Source: Smittia aterrima
Taxonomy: Eukaryota; Arthropoda; Insecta; Diptera; Chironomidae
Reading direction: 5' to 3'
Length of the DNA stretch: 64,000 nucleotides
NCBI GenBank assembly: GCA_033063855.1
Contig: CP093829.1
Location: forward strand, 8,380,243 to 8,444,242
The notes below the pieces were generated by a model. It had not been told where the DNA came from. It did not search any database and was given only the letters and a program-made list of their open reading frames with translations. A program made the position numbers and the translations under genes. This document shows, piece by piece, positions 51,074-64,000 of the stretch; the stretch's first letter is position 1; each line of letters starts with the position of its first letter.

Positions 51074-52454
51074 ATGTCTTTAAAGTCTTCATCTACATGC
51101 AGCGAAATCAGCATTGACGAAATTCAATCTCGAGATGAACCAGGTAAGCATCAGACATCAGTCAAAAAATAAACTCATCGTTGCAAAAATATTTATTTTC
51201 TCAAACATTTTTAATAACAAAATAATTTCTTCTTCTCAGATTATTCATCGGACTTTCCAATAAAACAAGAACCGCAAACAACTGCATCGCCTATGCTTAC
51301 ACCACCCCACACGCCCACCGAAGACAACTCATCGACAATACAACAAAGTTCAAGACAAAGTTCTTATTACGAGATGGAAACTGTAACCAAGCACGAGCCA
51401 CGTTCACCAACACAATTATCAGCTTCAAGCCAAATCCAGTCCCAGGAGATGCCAGCAAACAATTATCAGCATCATTTTTACCATCAAGCTCAACAGCATC
51501 CAGCTTACACGCAAAGATTGTGGTTGCAGCAAGGCTCACACACACATCTACCAAGTCTACAAAGTCAGGCTCCAATGCCCCATGCCGTTCATCAGCAAGC
51601 ATCGAATCTTCCGGCACCGTATGCAATCTCTTACGGACAAATGCATCAGCCAACCGGGCCAGCATCTGCTCAACATCACGCTGCTTTGATGAGCCATTGG
51701 ATTCGAAGCGCTGCGATTTATCAACAACACATGCATCATCGAGGCTATCCCGACTATCAACGTCTACCATCAGTAGCTGGACGTAATGGAATGGGACCAT
51801 TGAAAGTAACCGGAGCAGCAGGAACGCGACCAAAGAAGCAATTCATCTGCAAATACTGCAATCGTCACTTCACCAAATCATACAATCTCTTGATTCACGA
51901 GCGAACTCACACAGACGAGAGACCATACAGCTGCGATATCTGCGGCAAAGCTTTCCGTCGTCAGGATCATCTCAGAGATCATCGTTACATTCATTCCAAA
52001 GGTAAGCTGAGATTACAAATAATTTTTTATTTAAAAAAGTTTTTTTTAAACTTTTCAATTTATTTTTTTAAAAAAGATTTGTTTCTAATAAATTTATTTT
52101 TTATTCTTCTTTTTAATAGAAAAACCTTTCAAGTGCAACGATTGTGGTAAAGGATTCTGCCAATCGAGAACTCTTGCCGTTCACAAAGTCACTCATCTTG
52201 AGGAATCACCTCATAAGTGCCCCGTTTGCAATCGCAGTTTCAATCAGCGCGCCAACCTTAAAACTCACATGCAAATCCACTCGAATTCATCGTCAGAGCT
52301 CGAGCACAGCGTCACGTCATCATCAACGGAACCGATTTTGGATTTATCGCAAAAGTCATCAACACCATCGCCACACAAGAGCCCGTTGAGTCAGACGAGC
52401 ATCATAAATAAGAAACCACTCGGTTTTACAATCGATGAAATTATGAGACGATAA
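51074..52454 (+). CDS. odd: Odd-skipped family zinc finger transcription factor
   Basis: Nuclear DNA-binding repressor of the odd-skipped family, which acts in segmentation and leg and gut patterning in insects. Coding exons: 51074-51143, 51240-52001, 52120-52454; 388 residues. Four C2H2 fingers lie at about residues 225-331: FICKYCNRHFTKSYNLLIHERTH, YSCDICGKAFRRQDHLRDH, FKCNDCGKGFCQSRTLAVH and HKCPVCNRSFNQRANLKTH, preceded by RPKKQ. The finger sequences are diagnostic of odd/sob/bowl. Four fingers and 388 residues fit odd better than sob or bowl, which have five fingers and are longer. The N-terminus has PMLTPPHTPTEDN and a Gln/His/Ser-rich stretch. The C-terminus ends FTIDEIMRR, an eh1-like Groucho-binding motif, with an ILDLSQK motif upstream. 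Intron 2 falls in the linker between fingers two and three. The start ATG gives the longest frame that splices in phase. Confidence 0.9.
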
Positions 52455-53060
52455 AATGTGACAAGTCGACACGAGAAGACGTCTCATCCGATCATGTTGT
52501 TGTCTCAAAGATTAAATCCCAAAATTGATGTTCCTTTTTTAGCGAGAAAGAAAGACAAACAGAGCAAGACGAAGAGCGAGCGACGTAAGATTATTTAGTT
52601 GAGCATTGATGATTGTTGTTACCTTCATACTTAGCCAGAATATTAATCCTAACAAACGAGAGAAAGATAGAAAAGTCGTTTTGCAACAAAGTCTCCCCAA
52701 TCAACAAAACATTTTCATTTCGAAGACTGATATTAACGTTTAATCGAACCGCGCTCGTTTCGTTTTATCTTAAGTTCATTTGTTTCTAATAACGAATCAG
52801 CCAAAACTGACCAAATCAATTCTCTGATCTCAGATTAAAAGCGTCGAGTGGGCGAGCTCCAATTAATTAGTTACGAAGGCAAACAAACGCATTCAGCATT
52901 TTGAATTTATTGTTATGACTTGAAATGAGTTTTTAATTAAATTATTAGACATTAATGTAAATATATTATCCGTTAAGGGCTCCGTAGTGAATGTGTAGCG
53001 AAGTAAATGTCTCCACATAAAGAACAAAAATATATTGAATTACACAAATATTAAATTCAC
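52455..53060 (+). other. Probable 3' UTR of the odd-like gene
   Basis: AT-rich sequence follows the stop codon. A Pumilio-type element TGTAAATA lies at 52956-52963. The variant poly(A) signal ATTAAA at 53050-53055, followed by a T/G-rich stretch, is a reasonable end and would give a 3' UTR of about 620 nt. Confidence 0.4.
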
Positions 53061-56000
53061 ATGTCTCTCTTCATTTTGTCGTCCACTTCTCTCTCCTTCA
53101 GTCACGGACAATAATTTATTTTAGGTCACTGCTGCGGCTAATGACGTGGCGACATGCACAAGATTCAGTCAAGAGTGATCGCCACGAGCCCGGCTTGGAT
53201 TACAACTCGCGCGAGCTCGCGCGGAATTCTTTAGCTCTCCGCGACGACCTTCACTTCGTTGATTTCGAACTATCGCAAAAATATTTATTTCTCCTCATGA
53301 AATCAATCGCAACGAAAATGACTTCAATCTCCCGACTGGTGTTCAAGCATGTTCATTGATAACAAAACGCTTTCGTATGGAAACTTAATTGACTACCGTT
53401 TTCGTTTATTTTTTTTTCGGCGTTTAATCAGCGTTCGATGGGTTTCATTTGAAGTCTTCCGCGGCTGATGTGATAACGGGGGAAATATTATTGAAGCCGG
53501 GAAGCCATAAATTTAGTCAATCGATACGAGCATTTCTCAAAAAAAAATTACTGTTGAGATATTTTGTAAATTAAAATATGACGGAGTCTTTATCGGTTCT
53601 CAAGTACATGAGGCGATTGCTGCCTCACGTTTATCAGAGACTTCTGTCATTCCGTGCGTGAAAATTGTCAGCAAAGTTTTCAATCGAACTGAGCAAACAA
53701 GAAGCGAAGCAGATAACAGAAGATTGCAGCCGAAGACTTCACAATGACTTCCACATCAAATCGACGTTTCTGTTATTAGTCTGTCATTTCGATAATTTAC
53801 CCGCAATCTTCTCGTCAGATGGACATAAAGCCCGAAACACGAGCAGCGACGGGAGGAAGAAAAAGGTTTTAAACTTATTTATTTTATTAATAATTTAATC
53901 AATACTTTGTTGCTTCAGAAGTTCATCGAGAGATTGTCGAGAGATGATCGTAATTTATTGCTAGAACTCCGGACTTTTCCTTAATTGCAGGAAGGCATAA
54001 TTTCTTGAATGAGAGAGAGGTCTCGTCGTTATTGATGACCCATGTGCAATAGTGTGGCTGATCGAAAACCTACAATTTAGAATGATTGATACTTCTCCTT
54101 CGCTTTCCGTGGGATTCTGACATCGAAAACGACTTCTAAGACAAATCTTCGAAATAATTTCCGTCAAATCAAATTCGCTTCACCAAAATGCATTCCTTCA
54201 AATTACTTTCAATTAAATCAATTTGTTGTTGATTTCTTTCACTGGAAAAACGGATCTGAGAGATCAATTACAAGCGGAGAAGAATTAAAATCGAGCGAAG
54301 GAAAGCAATCAATCAAACGATCTTTCTGGACAAGTGAATTCATCTCTCGTCGTCGCGGTGCATTTCGTATTTCGCGAGAATCGAGAAGAGATTTAAAATT
54401 TATTATCGCTCATTCGTTTCGCTTTCGATGGTGAAGGATTAAAGGGAGAACATCGAGACATGGGTAGGTGCACAAATGGACGAGTTTGCCATAAATAATC
54501 ATCGCGTTTTTGTCTTGCTAAACGTCGAGCTTGCGTGCTAATAATTTAATCGCCATTTCGTTAATTTTATAAATCAATCACGAGCCTAATTTGGGCCGAG
54601 GCGTGCAACAAATCGCTCGCACAACTTCGTAATTGTCTACGGATTAGGAGTTTATCGAATTATCAATTTTCTGGAATTTCATTTCGATAATTTCCCTCTC
54701 GCAGTCCCAAAAGATTGCATGCACGACTGTCTCTCTCAAAGCTCAGCCACTTAGTCTTCTGTTTATTATTATAATTTACTAGAAATTTATTTCGGTAAAG
54801 AAATTATTTCTTCCCGCGAATGTGCTTTACTTTTGATTTCGCTCATCTCTCGTCTCAGACAGAAAACAAAAGCAAAATAATGATCATGAGAAAAAGAAGG
54901 CCGCATCGAGTATGATGAGTTCACAACAAAGTTTTCAGTTTTCACGCGAGGCGATCACATTCGCGAAATTGAAAACAACAACGAGGCGAACTCTCTCACA
55001 GTTCTTGAAGAGACTTTAATAAGTAGCTCTGGCGAGTCTTCACTTAAAAGCGAAGATATCAACGTAAAGCGCGATTGTGATTCCTTCTACATGACCCAAA
55101 TAGTTAAAGGAATGCCTAAGGCGGGGTCATTCTGATGAGAAACAATGTTGGAGCATGAAAACGCTTAAATACGATTAATGTCTTATCCATATGAAACCCG
55201 CCGGCGCCAAAATCACAAGCACATACAACACATAAACATAAAACATATCGCCAGGCATTCTCTTCGATCTGAAACGCACCGAAGCTGATTCTAACCGCGT
55301 GGTCGTCGGCAGAGGGAACTCTCAACTGTCTCTCCCCATCGCATCAACAAATTTATTGCTTTTTTCTAAGTCTTTTCTTAAACAGTAAATTATATGCCTT
55401 CGAATTATCATATAAAGTCCCCAGAGAGAAATATTTTGATCTCAAGTCGTTGATGATGAAGAAACGAGAAAGATTTTTAGTTTTCTCGTTGGGCGAACTT
55501 TATCATCTTTAATAGTTTTTGGGATCGAAAAAGAATCTTTTCGTGGGATCCTCAAACGTGCCTCCGTTTTCAAATCAACATTATTTTTTGCATCAAAAGT
55601 CCGACATGCAACTTCAGGTTTACGACTTTGCTGGAGGAGATCGAGCGAGGTTTGAACCTTTCGGCTTGCAAAGAATGTGTGGATTATGAGGCTGTTAATG
55701 ATCTTTTAATTGCGTTTTGTGGGAACTCTGAGAAGCTCCCCCTCGTGCAACAAAGTTTCCTTCTTTCTTTCTCGTTTACAGACAAATTCATCAAAGGCTG
55801 ACCCTCAATCAAACCGATGATGCCGTTAGGTGTGTTGGCATGGACACACAGCAATCAGCTCCACCGTTAGGACCACAAAATCCATGTTCTCTCTGTTGAG
55901 TAAATTGTTTTTTCTTTAACTCATTTAGCGAGGAACAAAAGCAAAGCAGAAGTCGAGTCGAGCAGTAGCCAAACCACAAATTAAAGATAAAAGAACGAAA

Positions 56001-59000
56001 TCTGCTTTTTAAATTAAAGATTCCCATAACATTTTCGTTAATTATGGAGTTCTTTAAATTGTATTTTTATGATCTCAGGCTTGAAAATCTTCCTCAAACT
56101 TTGATGAATTCAATTTCTGTTTACTCACAAAAAAAAAACATTTGAAAGCTCGTAATGATGAACAATCTATCTACAACATTAACAAGATTTCCAGTCATTA
56201 TCGCTCATTTAAGATTCAATTTAAAAAAGTTTTGGAATTCTCCTGAGTCAGTGAAATTCGATGATCGAAATATTTTATTTTCTCTCGAAGCTAACGAAGG
56301 AATTGATGTTGCGCAATTAAATAAATTAATCAACGCTTCGGTTAACTCGCAAGATTTTCTGCACAAGGAACTGCTTCAGCTGCTTTCATAAATTTGAAAG
56401 CGTTAATGAGTCATAAATTAAATTTATTTCGGCTCTCGCCGCAATCTCCAAATCAACTTCAGACGAAACACTCTTCTCTTATCTTTAATTAATCGAAATC
56501 GAAACTAGAAACCGCAGGTTGACAGGAATCTTGTGAATTATTACACGGCGCAGTCGAAGCCATCTCAACACAAAATTTTTCACCTGTCGTCACTGATTAC
56601 CCGACGAAATGTATCTCGTTTCAGTTCTTTTGTGTTCGAGTTAGTTTCTGAGGCAGCTTCGATTTTACAAACCAAACAAATTATCGAAATAAATTTAGTT
56701 GAAATGTGTTGATTCTCAAGAATTCTTCTGCTCACAAAATTAATTTCTTCATATTATCTCGTGAAATGATGTAACAATAGGGAGTCTTTCTTTCAAAGAC
56801 TCCGGAGCAGGGGCAGTGCGTAAACTTCTTTCAACTTTTTATGTTTTTTTTATAACTTTTACGAGTTCCCGAAAAACTAAATTGATGGGCAGAAACAACA
56901 GGCAGCATTCACCGCGCACATTCTTCATGTCCGAAGACAAAGCAAACTCTAGTTCCATCCATTGCGTAGAATTAAGTGAGTTCACAGCTCAGCCATTCGA
57001 ACTGCTGCTTCACCCCTTGACAAGACATCATCATTTTGTAAATTACCGCAGAGCATAAATTTCCGAAAAGAATTAAACACATTTCAGCGAGAATAATGTG
57101 AACAGCCATGGATTTATTTCAGTGAATGGCTGCAGGATTTTCCTTTTCTCCCTTCGCTCGTTGCTCGTTTTAACACGTCGTTTGAATAAATAAAAGTGCC
57201 CAACCATGCACATAAAATGGTAGAGGAACCGGAGAGCTGCCTAATAAGCTGCTAATTAGAATAACAAATTTTAATGTTTGCTGACGGCCCAAGCAGAAAA
57301 ATGTGTCGAGGGGAAGGCTTTGAATTTTGTTTGATTTGAATGCCCTTCTAAGGATGTGGCCAAGCATTTCATGTTTTCAAGCTCTCACCTGCCTCGTAAA
57401 TTTTCTCTTTAACTAAATTAATTTGCCTACTTTATTGCTGCCTACAATCGGAGCGCTCGATTCAGTGGAAAGCTCGGTTCGTTTTTCACTCGAAGTGTGT
57501 CAGCTTTAAAACGTTTTTACAACACCTTCGACGTTGACTCGTTCCCGGAATCGCTCTTTATCATTTGACATTTAAGCCGCTCAGTTGATGAGAAAACTTT
57601 GGAAACGTAAACTCAATTTTTTAAAAGGCTTGATAAACTTTCCCGAAACGGAACATGTTAAACGCACTTTTATGATGTTCCACGCTCGAAAATGGGATTC
57701 ACACCTCAAAACGAATTCAAGGTAAAGCACATAATCTTTATCACTCTTCGAGGCAATTCGTCTTTCGGTGTTAAATATCAAAAAGCGTTTGTTGCGTTGG
57801 AGTTTCCTAGAAAGTAGAAGCAGTTTTCCTAACTTTTATTACTTAACAGCCGCTTAAATTCACTTCTCGTTTAATGTTGAATGGTTTCTCATGAATTCTC
57901 TGAATTCTCAGAGTTTCGTAAACGAAAGTTCAAGAAGCCAAAGTGAAACTAAAGATTGACCAAGACTGAGTTCCCACCTCAGCCTGAAAAACTTCACAAG
58001 AATATTCTTTAATCTTGATAATAATGTGAGCTGCTCTGGTTGTTAAAGACTAGACAAGGCAACATGACTCATAATAATTTTATTGCACCCCATGCTCACC
58101 TTTCCGAAGTGATCAAGCGATAAATGATAAATGCCCGGTTGTTGAGCTCCCTCCGACCTCGTTTCTTGTTAACATTTGAGTTCTCTCGGTTGGTGCTAAT
58201 GCGATGTTTGATAAATTACATCATCGAGCTCAACTAGCGAGAATTATCGGTAGAACTTGTTTCCATTTTCAATAATTTACAATGAGCTTCCGCGTTGATG
58301 TGGTGTTAATTTGTTTATTGCTCGTTGAGACTTGTTAAATTCTTAATCGTCTGTTAGTTGAATGCGGCGGCTCTCTCTCTTTGTTGAAAGCTGCAAAAAG
58401 TCTTTATAATGAGCTCGATTATCCGCTGCTTATGATCCTAGATTGAGATAATTTGCTGGGCAGATTTAAAGCACGCAAATCAACAGATGTTTGCGAATCG
58501 AATGGAGTTGTTTAGTCGATAATGAAATCAACTCGCTTCCACGCAAAAAAATGAAAGAAAATAAAGGCGTAATAGCTCTGGGCAAGAATTTGCAAACAAC
58601 CAGTAGTCGCGTGTAGGGGAAATTGATTTCTGAGCTTGCTTTGATTGATTATTCATCGATCTGCTGACGAGTTGGTGTGGAAACAAAGCAAAGATTGATT
58701 TATGCAAAAGGAAATATTTAAATTCTCCACCTGATGCTGTCCATGGCTCTCTACGTCTGAAGATTAAAAGTCGTTCAGCTCCTTCCACTCTTCTGTATCA
58801 CAACATGAAGCGAGCAAAGAAATTAAATGATTATCGCAGATCATGCCGAGCAAAAAACATTCCTCAGCGATAAAAAATCTTTCGCTCTCAACATTTTTCT
58901 TGAAATAATTTTCCATAAAGTCGGCACACGCTCGCGGGCACACTTCAATTCCCACGGACAAAAACCAGCGAGCTGATGTTGTTTAATGCCTTTTTTGTTA

Positions 59001-62000
59001 TATAAAAGAGTTCTGTAAGCAAAAGAAAAAATAAATGTTTTAAAATATTACACAAATATCTTTGCGATGCATTCATGAAATGCTGAATTAAATTTTTCTC
59101 TCTCTCTCTCTTGCTTTGCTGTGCGTCAGGCGAAGCTTTAACTTCGCTCGAACCCGAAAAAAAGAGACCACGACGATATTTTTTATAACCTTTGAACTCT
59201 CCCCGTCCATTGAAGGAAAAAGTCTTTTTGTATGAGTTGAGTTCAAACTTGGAGAGCCCGCGAGCTTGCAATTGAGTCTGAGGATTATTAAATCAGTTTC
59301 CACACCGAAACCACCAACGCAAGAGAAATGACTGGAAATTATAGAGTCGTTTAAATAAAGTCGCAATTAAGACATCTAATGCCCGCGCCTGAGAATAAAG
59401 TTGTTGTCTCGTTTCGAGCCCTTCACCAGATCAAAAGATTGCGATAAGATCAAAAGTGCCTGTGGTACTCTCACCAAGGGGATGCGATCAAATATATTTC
59501 AAGTCTCTCTCTCACTCACTTACAAGGTGCAGTCGTTTGAGGTAATTTATAGAAGTCTCTTGCTTGTTTTAAAGTTGTTGGTGGTATTTTTTTTTGTTTT
59601 TTCGGTGATGACTCGTCGTCATTTCATTTTGGTCCGGGGATAAGATTTCTTCATCTGGTAGTAAATTTATTACGTCCAACGAGCCTTGTTTGTTTTCCTT
59701 TCGTCTCCTTCTTTTTGTCTCCTGGTTCCGATAAGAGCGATGGACAATAAATCTGTCACCTTTAGCGAGATAATCGCCCGAGACGACCAAAGAGAGTGTA
59801 AAAAGAATGTGGTCGGAGACTAATTTCTCGTTCACGACTTTTTGTCTTCGTCTTCGAAACAATTCAATTAATTTGTTTTAACAAATTTTATGTGAACCGG
59901 ATAAGGTTGAATGGAGACATGCAAGACGATTGAATAGACGTAATAAGCGAGGAGAAGGAAGACAGAGAGAGAAAGACAATGAAGATGTTCAATTGAGGCG
60001 GCTGTAAACAACAGAAAAATGTTTAAACAATGCAAAACCGTGCAAACATTATGATTATGACAAGCCTTCGTTTTGTGGGGAATTCTGAGAAGATGTCACG
60101 TGAAACTCGATTCAAGAAAAATCATTTTTTCCTCACAAATCGAAACTTGCAAACTTACTCCTCCAACTTCATTGATATTCTCAGAATGAAAAATTAACAT
60201 AAACCTCCATTACGATCGTGAAGCGACTTTCCTTATGCTAAGCGCATTCGCGTATCGCCAGATTTAAATTACCATTCAACTCGAAAAGGAAGAGACGCTG
60301 ATGGCCCACCCAAAACTTTTTTTTCTCCAGGAAAAAAAGTGTCAGAGTTTGCTTTACACATTCGAGTCTTTATTGCCCCAACTTGAAGATAAAATGCAAG
60401 TCGACGACGGCGTAATCTTTACGCCAGGTTGGGTCTTTTTAATCCAGGTCGGATGTGAGTTGTCGTCGTTATCAATCGATGACCAACCTCAAACTCTGCT
60501 TCTGCTTAAGAAACTTTAAAGTTTAAGTGCAACCTGTGAATGAAAAAATGTTAAAGGAGTCGAACGAAAGTAATGTCAATAACTTTTTCCTTCGATGAAC
60601 TCGAATCTTTCTGATCATTTCGACTGTTCATTGCTCCATCGAAAATTTATTTTATTGTTCAATGGCGTGAAGCTTCAGACCAGTCACGATAACGTTTCAA
60701 ATTACTAATTAGTTTCTACCTTTCCCTCTATTTTTATTCGGGAAAAATCTCTTCGTCTTCTTCTTGTTTTCAGTACACAGACGACGACGACACAGAAATT
60801 TAAAAGCCAAGCCGAAAAGTGTCACGTTTACGATCGAGGAAATAAAAATAAACAACCACGTCGACGTCACGAGAGACGACAAACGCAGACCACCTCGATA
60901 GCCTTTCTCACTTTGAATGTCTCGTTTCTCCCCCCGTCGAATTCATTATTGATATCAAATTAAATTCATTTCGACTGATGACAGCGATCGCCTTGAATCC
61001 AATTAAAAACTCATTATGAAAGTCTCAGGTGGGCAGAAGAGGAAGAGAATTCATTTTATTTATTGCACGGGAGCAGCAAAAAAGTGCAGAATTCAATGAA
61101 AGTCACCAACTTCTCTCAATTCGAGGAACTGATCGAAAGATCGAAATCAAATGCCCATAAAAGTCAATGATGCGTGATTAAATGCAATAATTCTTTTGTC
61201 TGCTTAAGTGTTTCATTCTCGGTCGACTTCTCTGTCTTCTTGATCCCTTCGAATCTTCTAAACATTTTTATTGTGACTCGAAGAGTCATTGGTCGTCTTT
61301 GTGTCCATTCTTCAAAAATCTTCTTTTTCTCATCCGAAATAAATCTGTGACAATAAAAAGTTGAAATGTTTTTTTGTGAAAAGAGCTGAACGAGTAGCTT
61401 TTCTATTGATCGTTATTACAGTTCTTTAATTCAATGAAATTGCTGTTCGAACCTTCGACAGCTCTCTCGATTGTGTCATTGAAATCAATGAAGGAAGAAA
61501 TCAATCCGTGGGAATCTGTTGTCTTGATTGATTCTCACAAGAACATTCGCGCTTGATTTTGCATAGAACAATTCATCGAGTTTCAAGATATTTAATGATT
61601 CCTTTTCCACAAAGCACTTCGACAGTTTATTGTTCTAATTAAATGAACGCAACGCTCGATGGGAAATAAAACATTTTACAACGAAGCTTTTTATTAGCGC
61701 AAAATACTTTTGCCCGCTGAAGGGAAATTAATTCTCCAAGCCCCTTTGCTGCCTGATTGCGCTTTAATTATATGAAGCGAAGCGTCGTTGGATGAGACCA
61801 CAGACAACTGAAATAAACGAAACAACATTTAACATTTCTGATTGTTTTATTGTCGAAATGTTAAAAATGAATTTGGTTGAGTAAATCGCACGAATTGAAG
61901 GAGAGCAAGAGAAGGAGATGGTAATGGCCATCGCTTGAGTCGAATGATACGCCGAGGAATGCGCAAGTGGATGATCTCGCAAAATATTTTCCCACTGAAC

Positions 62001-64000
62001 TTCACAAAGCAATTTTATGTTTTATTGGAGAGCTCAAGTCATTTACCGCAATTACCGAACGTCAAAGTTTACAGCAAAATTATATCGAACTCGTCAGTGA
62101 TCGCGATTCGTTGCACATGATGCTGATCAATTTGCTTCGAGCAGCAAATCAAGAATGAAAAGTAAAAGTTTCGATTGTTCCCACAGGAGAATAATTCTTC
62201 CGAGTCATCATTAAAATTCTTCTCAATCTTCCCTGACAAATGATTTTATGAAGAAGAAACTTTCAAGAAAATTCCATTCAATCTTCTTCTGTGTTACGAT
62301 GAATTGTCCCGTCCACCCTTGCATTGTATTCAAATTTTTCTCTCTCTCATGCATCGGCTGTGAAAAGGTGAAAAGAAATGTGTTACAATAACAATGATAA
62401 CAAATAATTTTGATTCATCTTCTGGTTGCGCAACACAAGAGACAGTCTGTGATCATCAGAATGTGATCATAAATAAAAGTGAACCGTCCTCTTGTCTATT
62501 GATGCCATGAGGTGCGCATCACGATTCTTTCTTTCTGTTCTTTCGGCGGAGTTTCTTGGAAAGTCTAAAGGACTTTGCTTCTTCATCAAATGAAAGAGGC
62601 TTGAACGCATCACGAAACGTTTGTTCGACGTTGACCGTCTTCACCTTCATTTCGATTTACCACGCGATCGAAAGCAATCCTCCCCAACTTTCCCTTCGAT
62701 CATAAATTCTCTCTGCATTTGAACAAATAAAAAATCCTAATCGTTGAAGAAAAGGATCGGAATCCTTTTCAGTTGTTCGCCTCTATAAAAATTAAGTTAA
62801 ATGCCCGAGAAGGAAAAAGGGAGAAATATGATGTGATGAAGTGGGGCAGCTAACAACTGCACATGCAACGATCAAACTGATGGTCCAACCATCCCGTTCG
62901 TTCCATATGCTACGACGACGAAGCGATGGATTATTTATTGCCACTCATTTTCCCATTTCAAGAGCGACCTTTTGCCTGCGCATTTCTTGATTGTTTCAAT
63001 AATTTCTTTCTTTAGATGAGTTATGATTATACGGCTAATAACAGAAAATTGGATGCGTTGGGCTTTCGGTAGAAAAGTTTTTATATTTCTATCTCGATCC
63101 CTTTTCTGTCAGATTTTTCACCGAAAAAAAAATTTGAAACATTTTGTGGATGAAATGTGGAACAGTCGGTTAATGAAGGCAACAAACGGCACGCAAAACG
63201 TCTCGGAGTCGTAAATGTGCAAAGCCAAATGCATCGTCATAAAGTTGATCGTAAAAGTGTCGACAGCCGACGAGTGATTCACGGGAACAGACTTTGGTGG
63301 ACTTAATAAAAGTTTCTATTGAGCTTAATGTTATTAATTATCTAAAGAAGTCAAAGGCTCATGCGATGAGCATTAAACTTTGGCCACAGCTAATGAAGTT
63401 TATCTTCTTGACGAGTCATAACTCCTCTCGACAAAGTTCTTCACCTCAACCGCAAGCGAAATTTATTTTTCGGTGTGAGAAATCTTTCGAGACATAAAAT
63501 CAAGAGTCTCGAGACTGAGTCAGGTAGATTTCAATAGAAGTTCATTGCACAACGGTAGCAGAAATGGAAATATCCAGAAAACAATGCGCAATTCATCAAG
63601 GACCAAGAAACGATTTATCATTAAAGTTGCAACAGACTTTTGAGAAACAACAGAAAAATTTCCAATCACAAAGCAAATAAAAGTTCTGAAAACAAATGAC
63701 TAACGACATTGATTAATTGTTGTTCATGCCACATCATCGAGTCGAATCGAGGCTCTAAGGTAGTTTGAGGGCTTGTCAAAACCAAATAGTTTTTAGCTTC
63801 GTCGTTTATATTTTTTTTTCGCGTTATTAAATTGGAAAATAAATTTACATACGAACTCTCTCGATCAACTTTCAGCTTTTTTTTTTCGTGAAGGCAATAA
63901 AAACATTCCATTTTTTCTTTTGTTCTTCGCCTCTAGCTATTAAGTTAATTCAGAAGCGCAGCATGGTTTCCCTCTCTCGACCAAATGTGAACTTTAAAGA
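53061..64000. other. Long non-coding region downstream of the odd-like gene
   Basis: No gene with recognisable domains is seen, and no other odd-skipped family finger (sob or drm type) is present. Short plus-strand frames at 56155-56391, 60301-60519 and 61925-62158 are the only ones with somewhat protein-like sequence; they are discussed in the findings and not called as genes. A CT-rich microsatellite lies near 59097-59112. Confidence 0.45.

Noticed and set aside
1..64000. CRISPR arrays, operons, phage or bacterial features
   Set aside because: None seen; the split genes, splice signals and insect protein families show that this is eukaryotic nuclear DNA.

Overview
The window looks like insect genomic DNA, most likely from a fly of the mosquito/midge type. 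It is AT-rich, has very short introns (mostly 50-150 bp) with clean GT..AG borders, an arthropod core promoter (TATA box plus TCAGT initiator), and three insect-type multi-exon genes separated by long non-coding stretches. The species call is an inference; nothing in the sequence fixes it. All gene models were built by hand: exon borders were chosen so that reading phase is continuous from start to stop, without transcript evidence.

Region 1 (about 1-17,050, + strand) is one giant gene for a hemolectin/hemocytin-type secreted clotting protein. Its 37 coding exons join in phase into 4,199 codons. They encode a signal peptide, a Ser-rich N-terminus, EGF-like modules, three VWD-C8-TIL units, a WxxW module, four peritrophin-A (CBM14) modules, two coagulation factor 5/8 C (discoidin) modules, an LDL-receptor class A module, two more VWD-C8-TIL units, VWC-like modules and a C-terminal cystine knot. 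A TATA/initiator pair, two GATA sites and three small upstream ORFs precede it.

Region 2 (18,718-23,308, - strand, convergent with region 1) is a BTB/POZ transcription factor gene. Four common exons can join in the same phase to either of two alternative 3' exon pairs, each encoding a different FLYWCH zinc finger (540 or 507 residues). This matches the architecture of the mod(mdg4)-type BTB genes.

Region 3 (23,309 to about 51,000) is a 27.7-kb stretch with no convincing gene. It holds low-complexity tracts, a foreign-looking fragment near 37.8 kb, and a diverged array of tRNA-like (Pol III box A/box B) repeats at 42.4-43.5 kb with a relative near 37.6 kb.

Region 4 (51,074-52,454, + strand) is an odd-skipped family transcription factor of 388 residues. 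It has four C2H2 zinc fingers and a C-terminal eh1-like Groucho-binding motif, and fits odd itself best. It is followed by an 11.5-kb non-coding stretch to the window end. The three genes have no obvious functional link. The long flanks of the odd-like gene are typical of a developmental regulator with dispersed enhancers.
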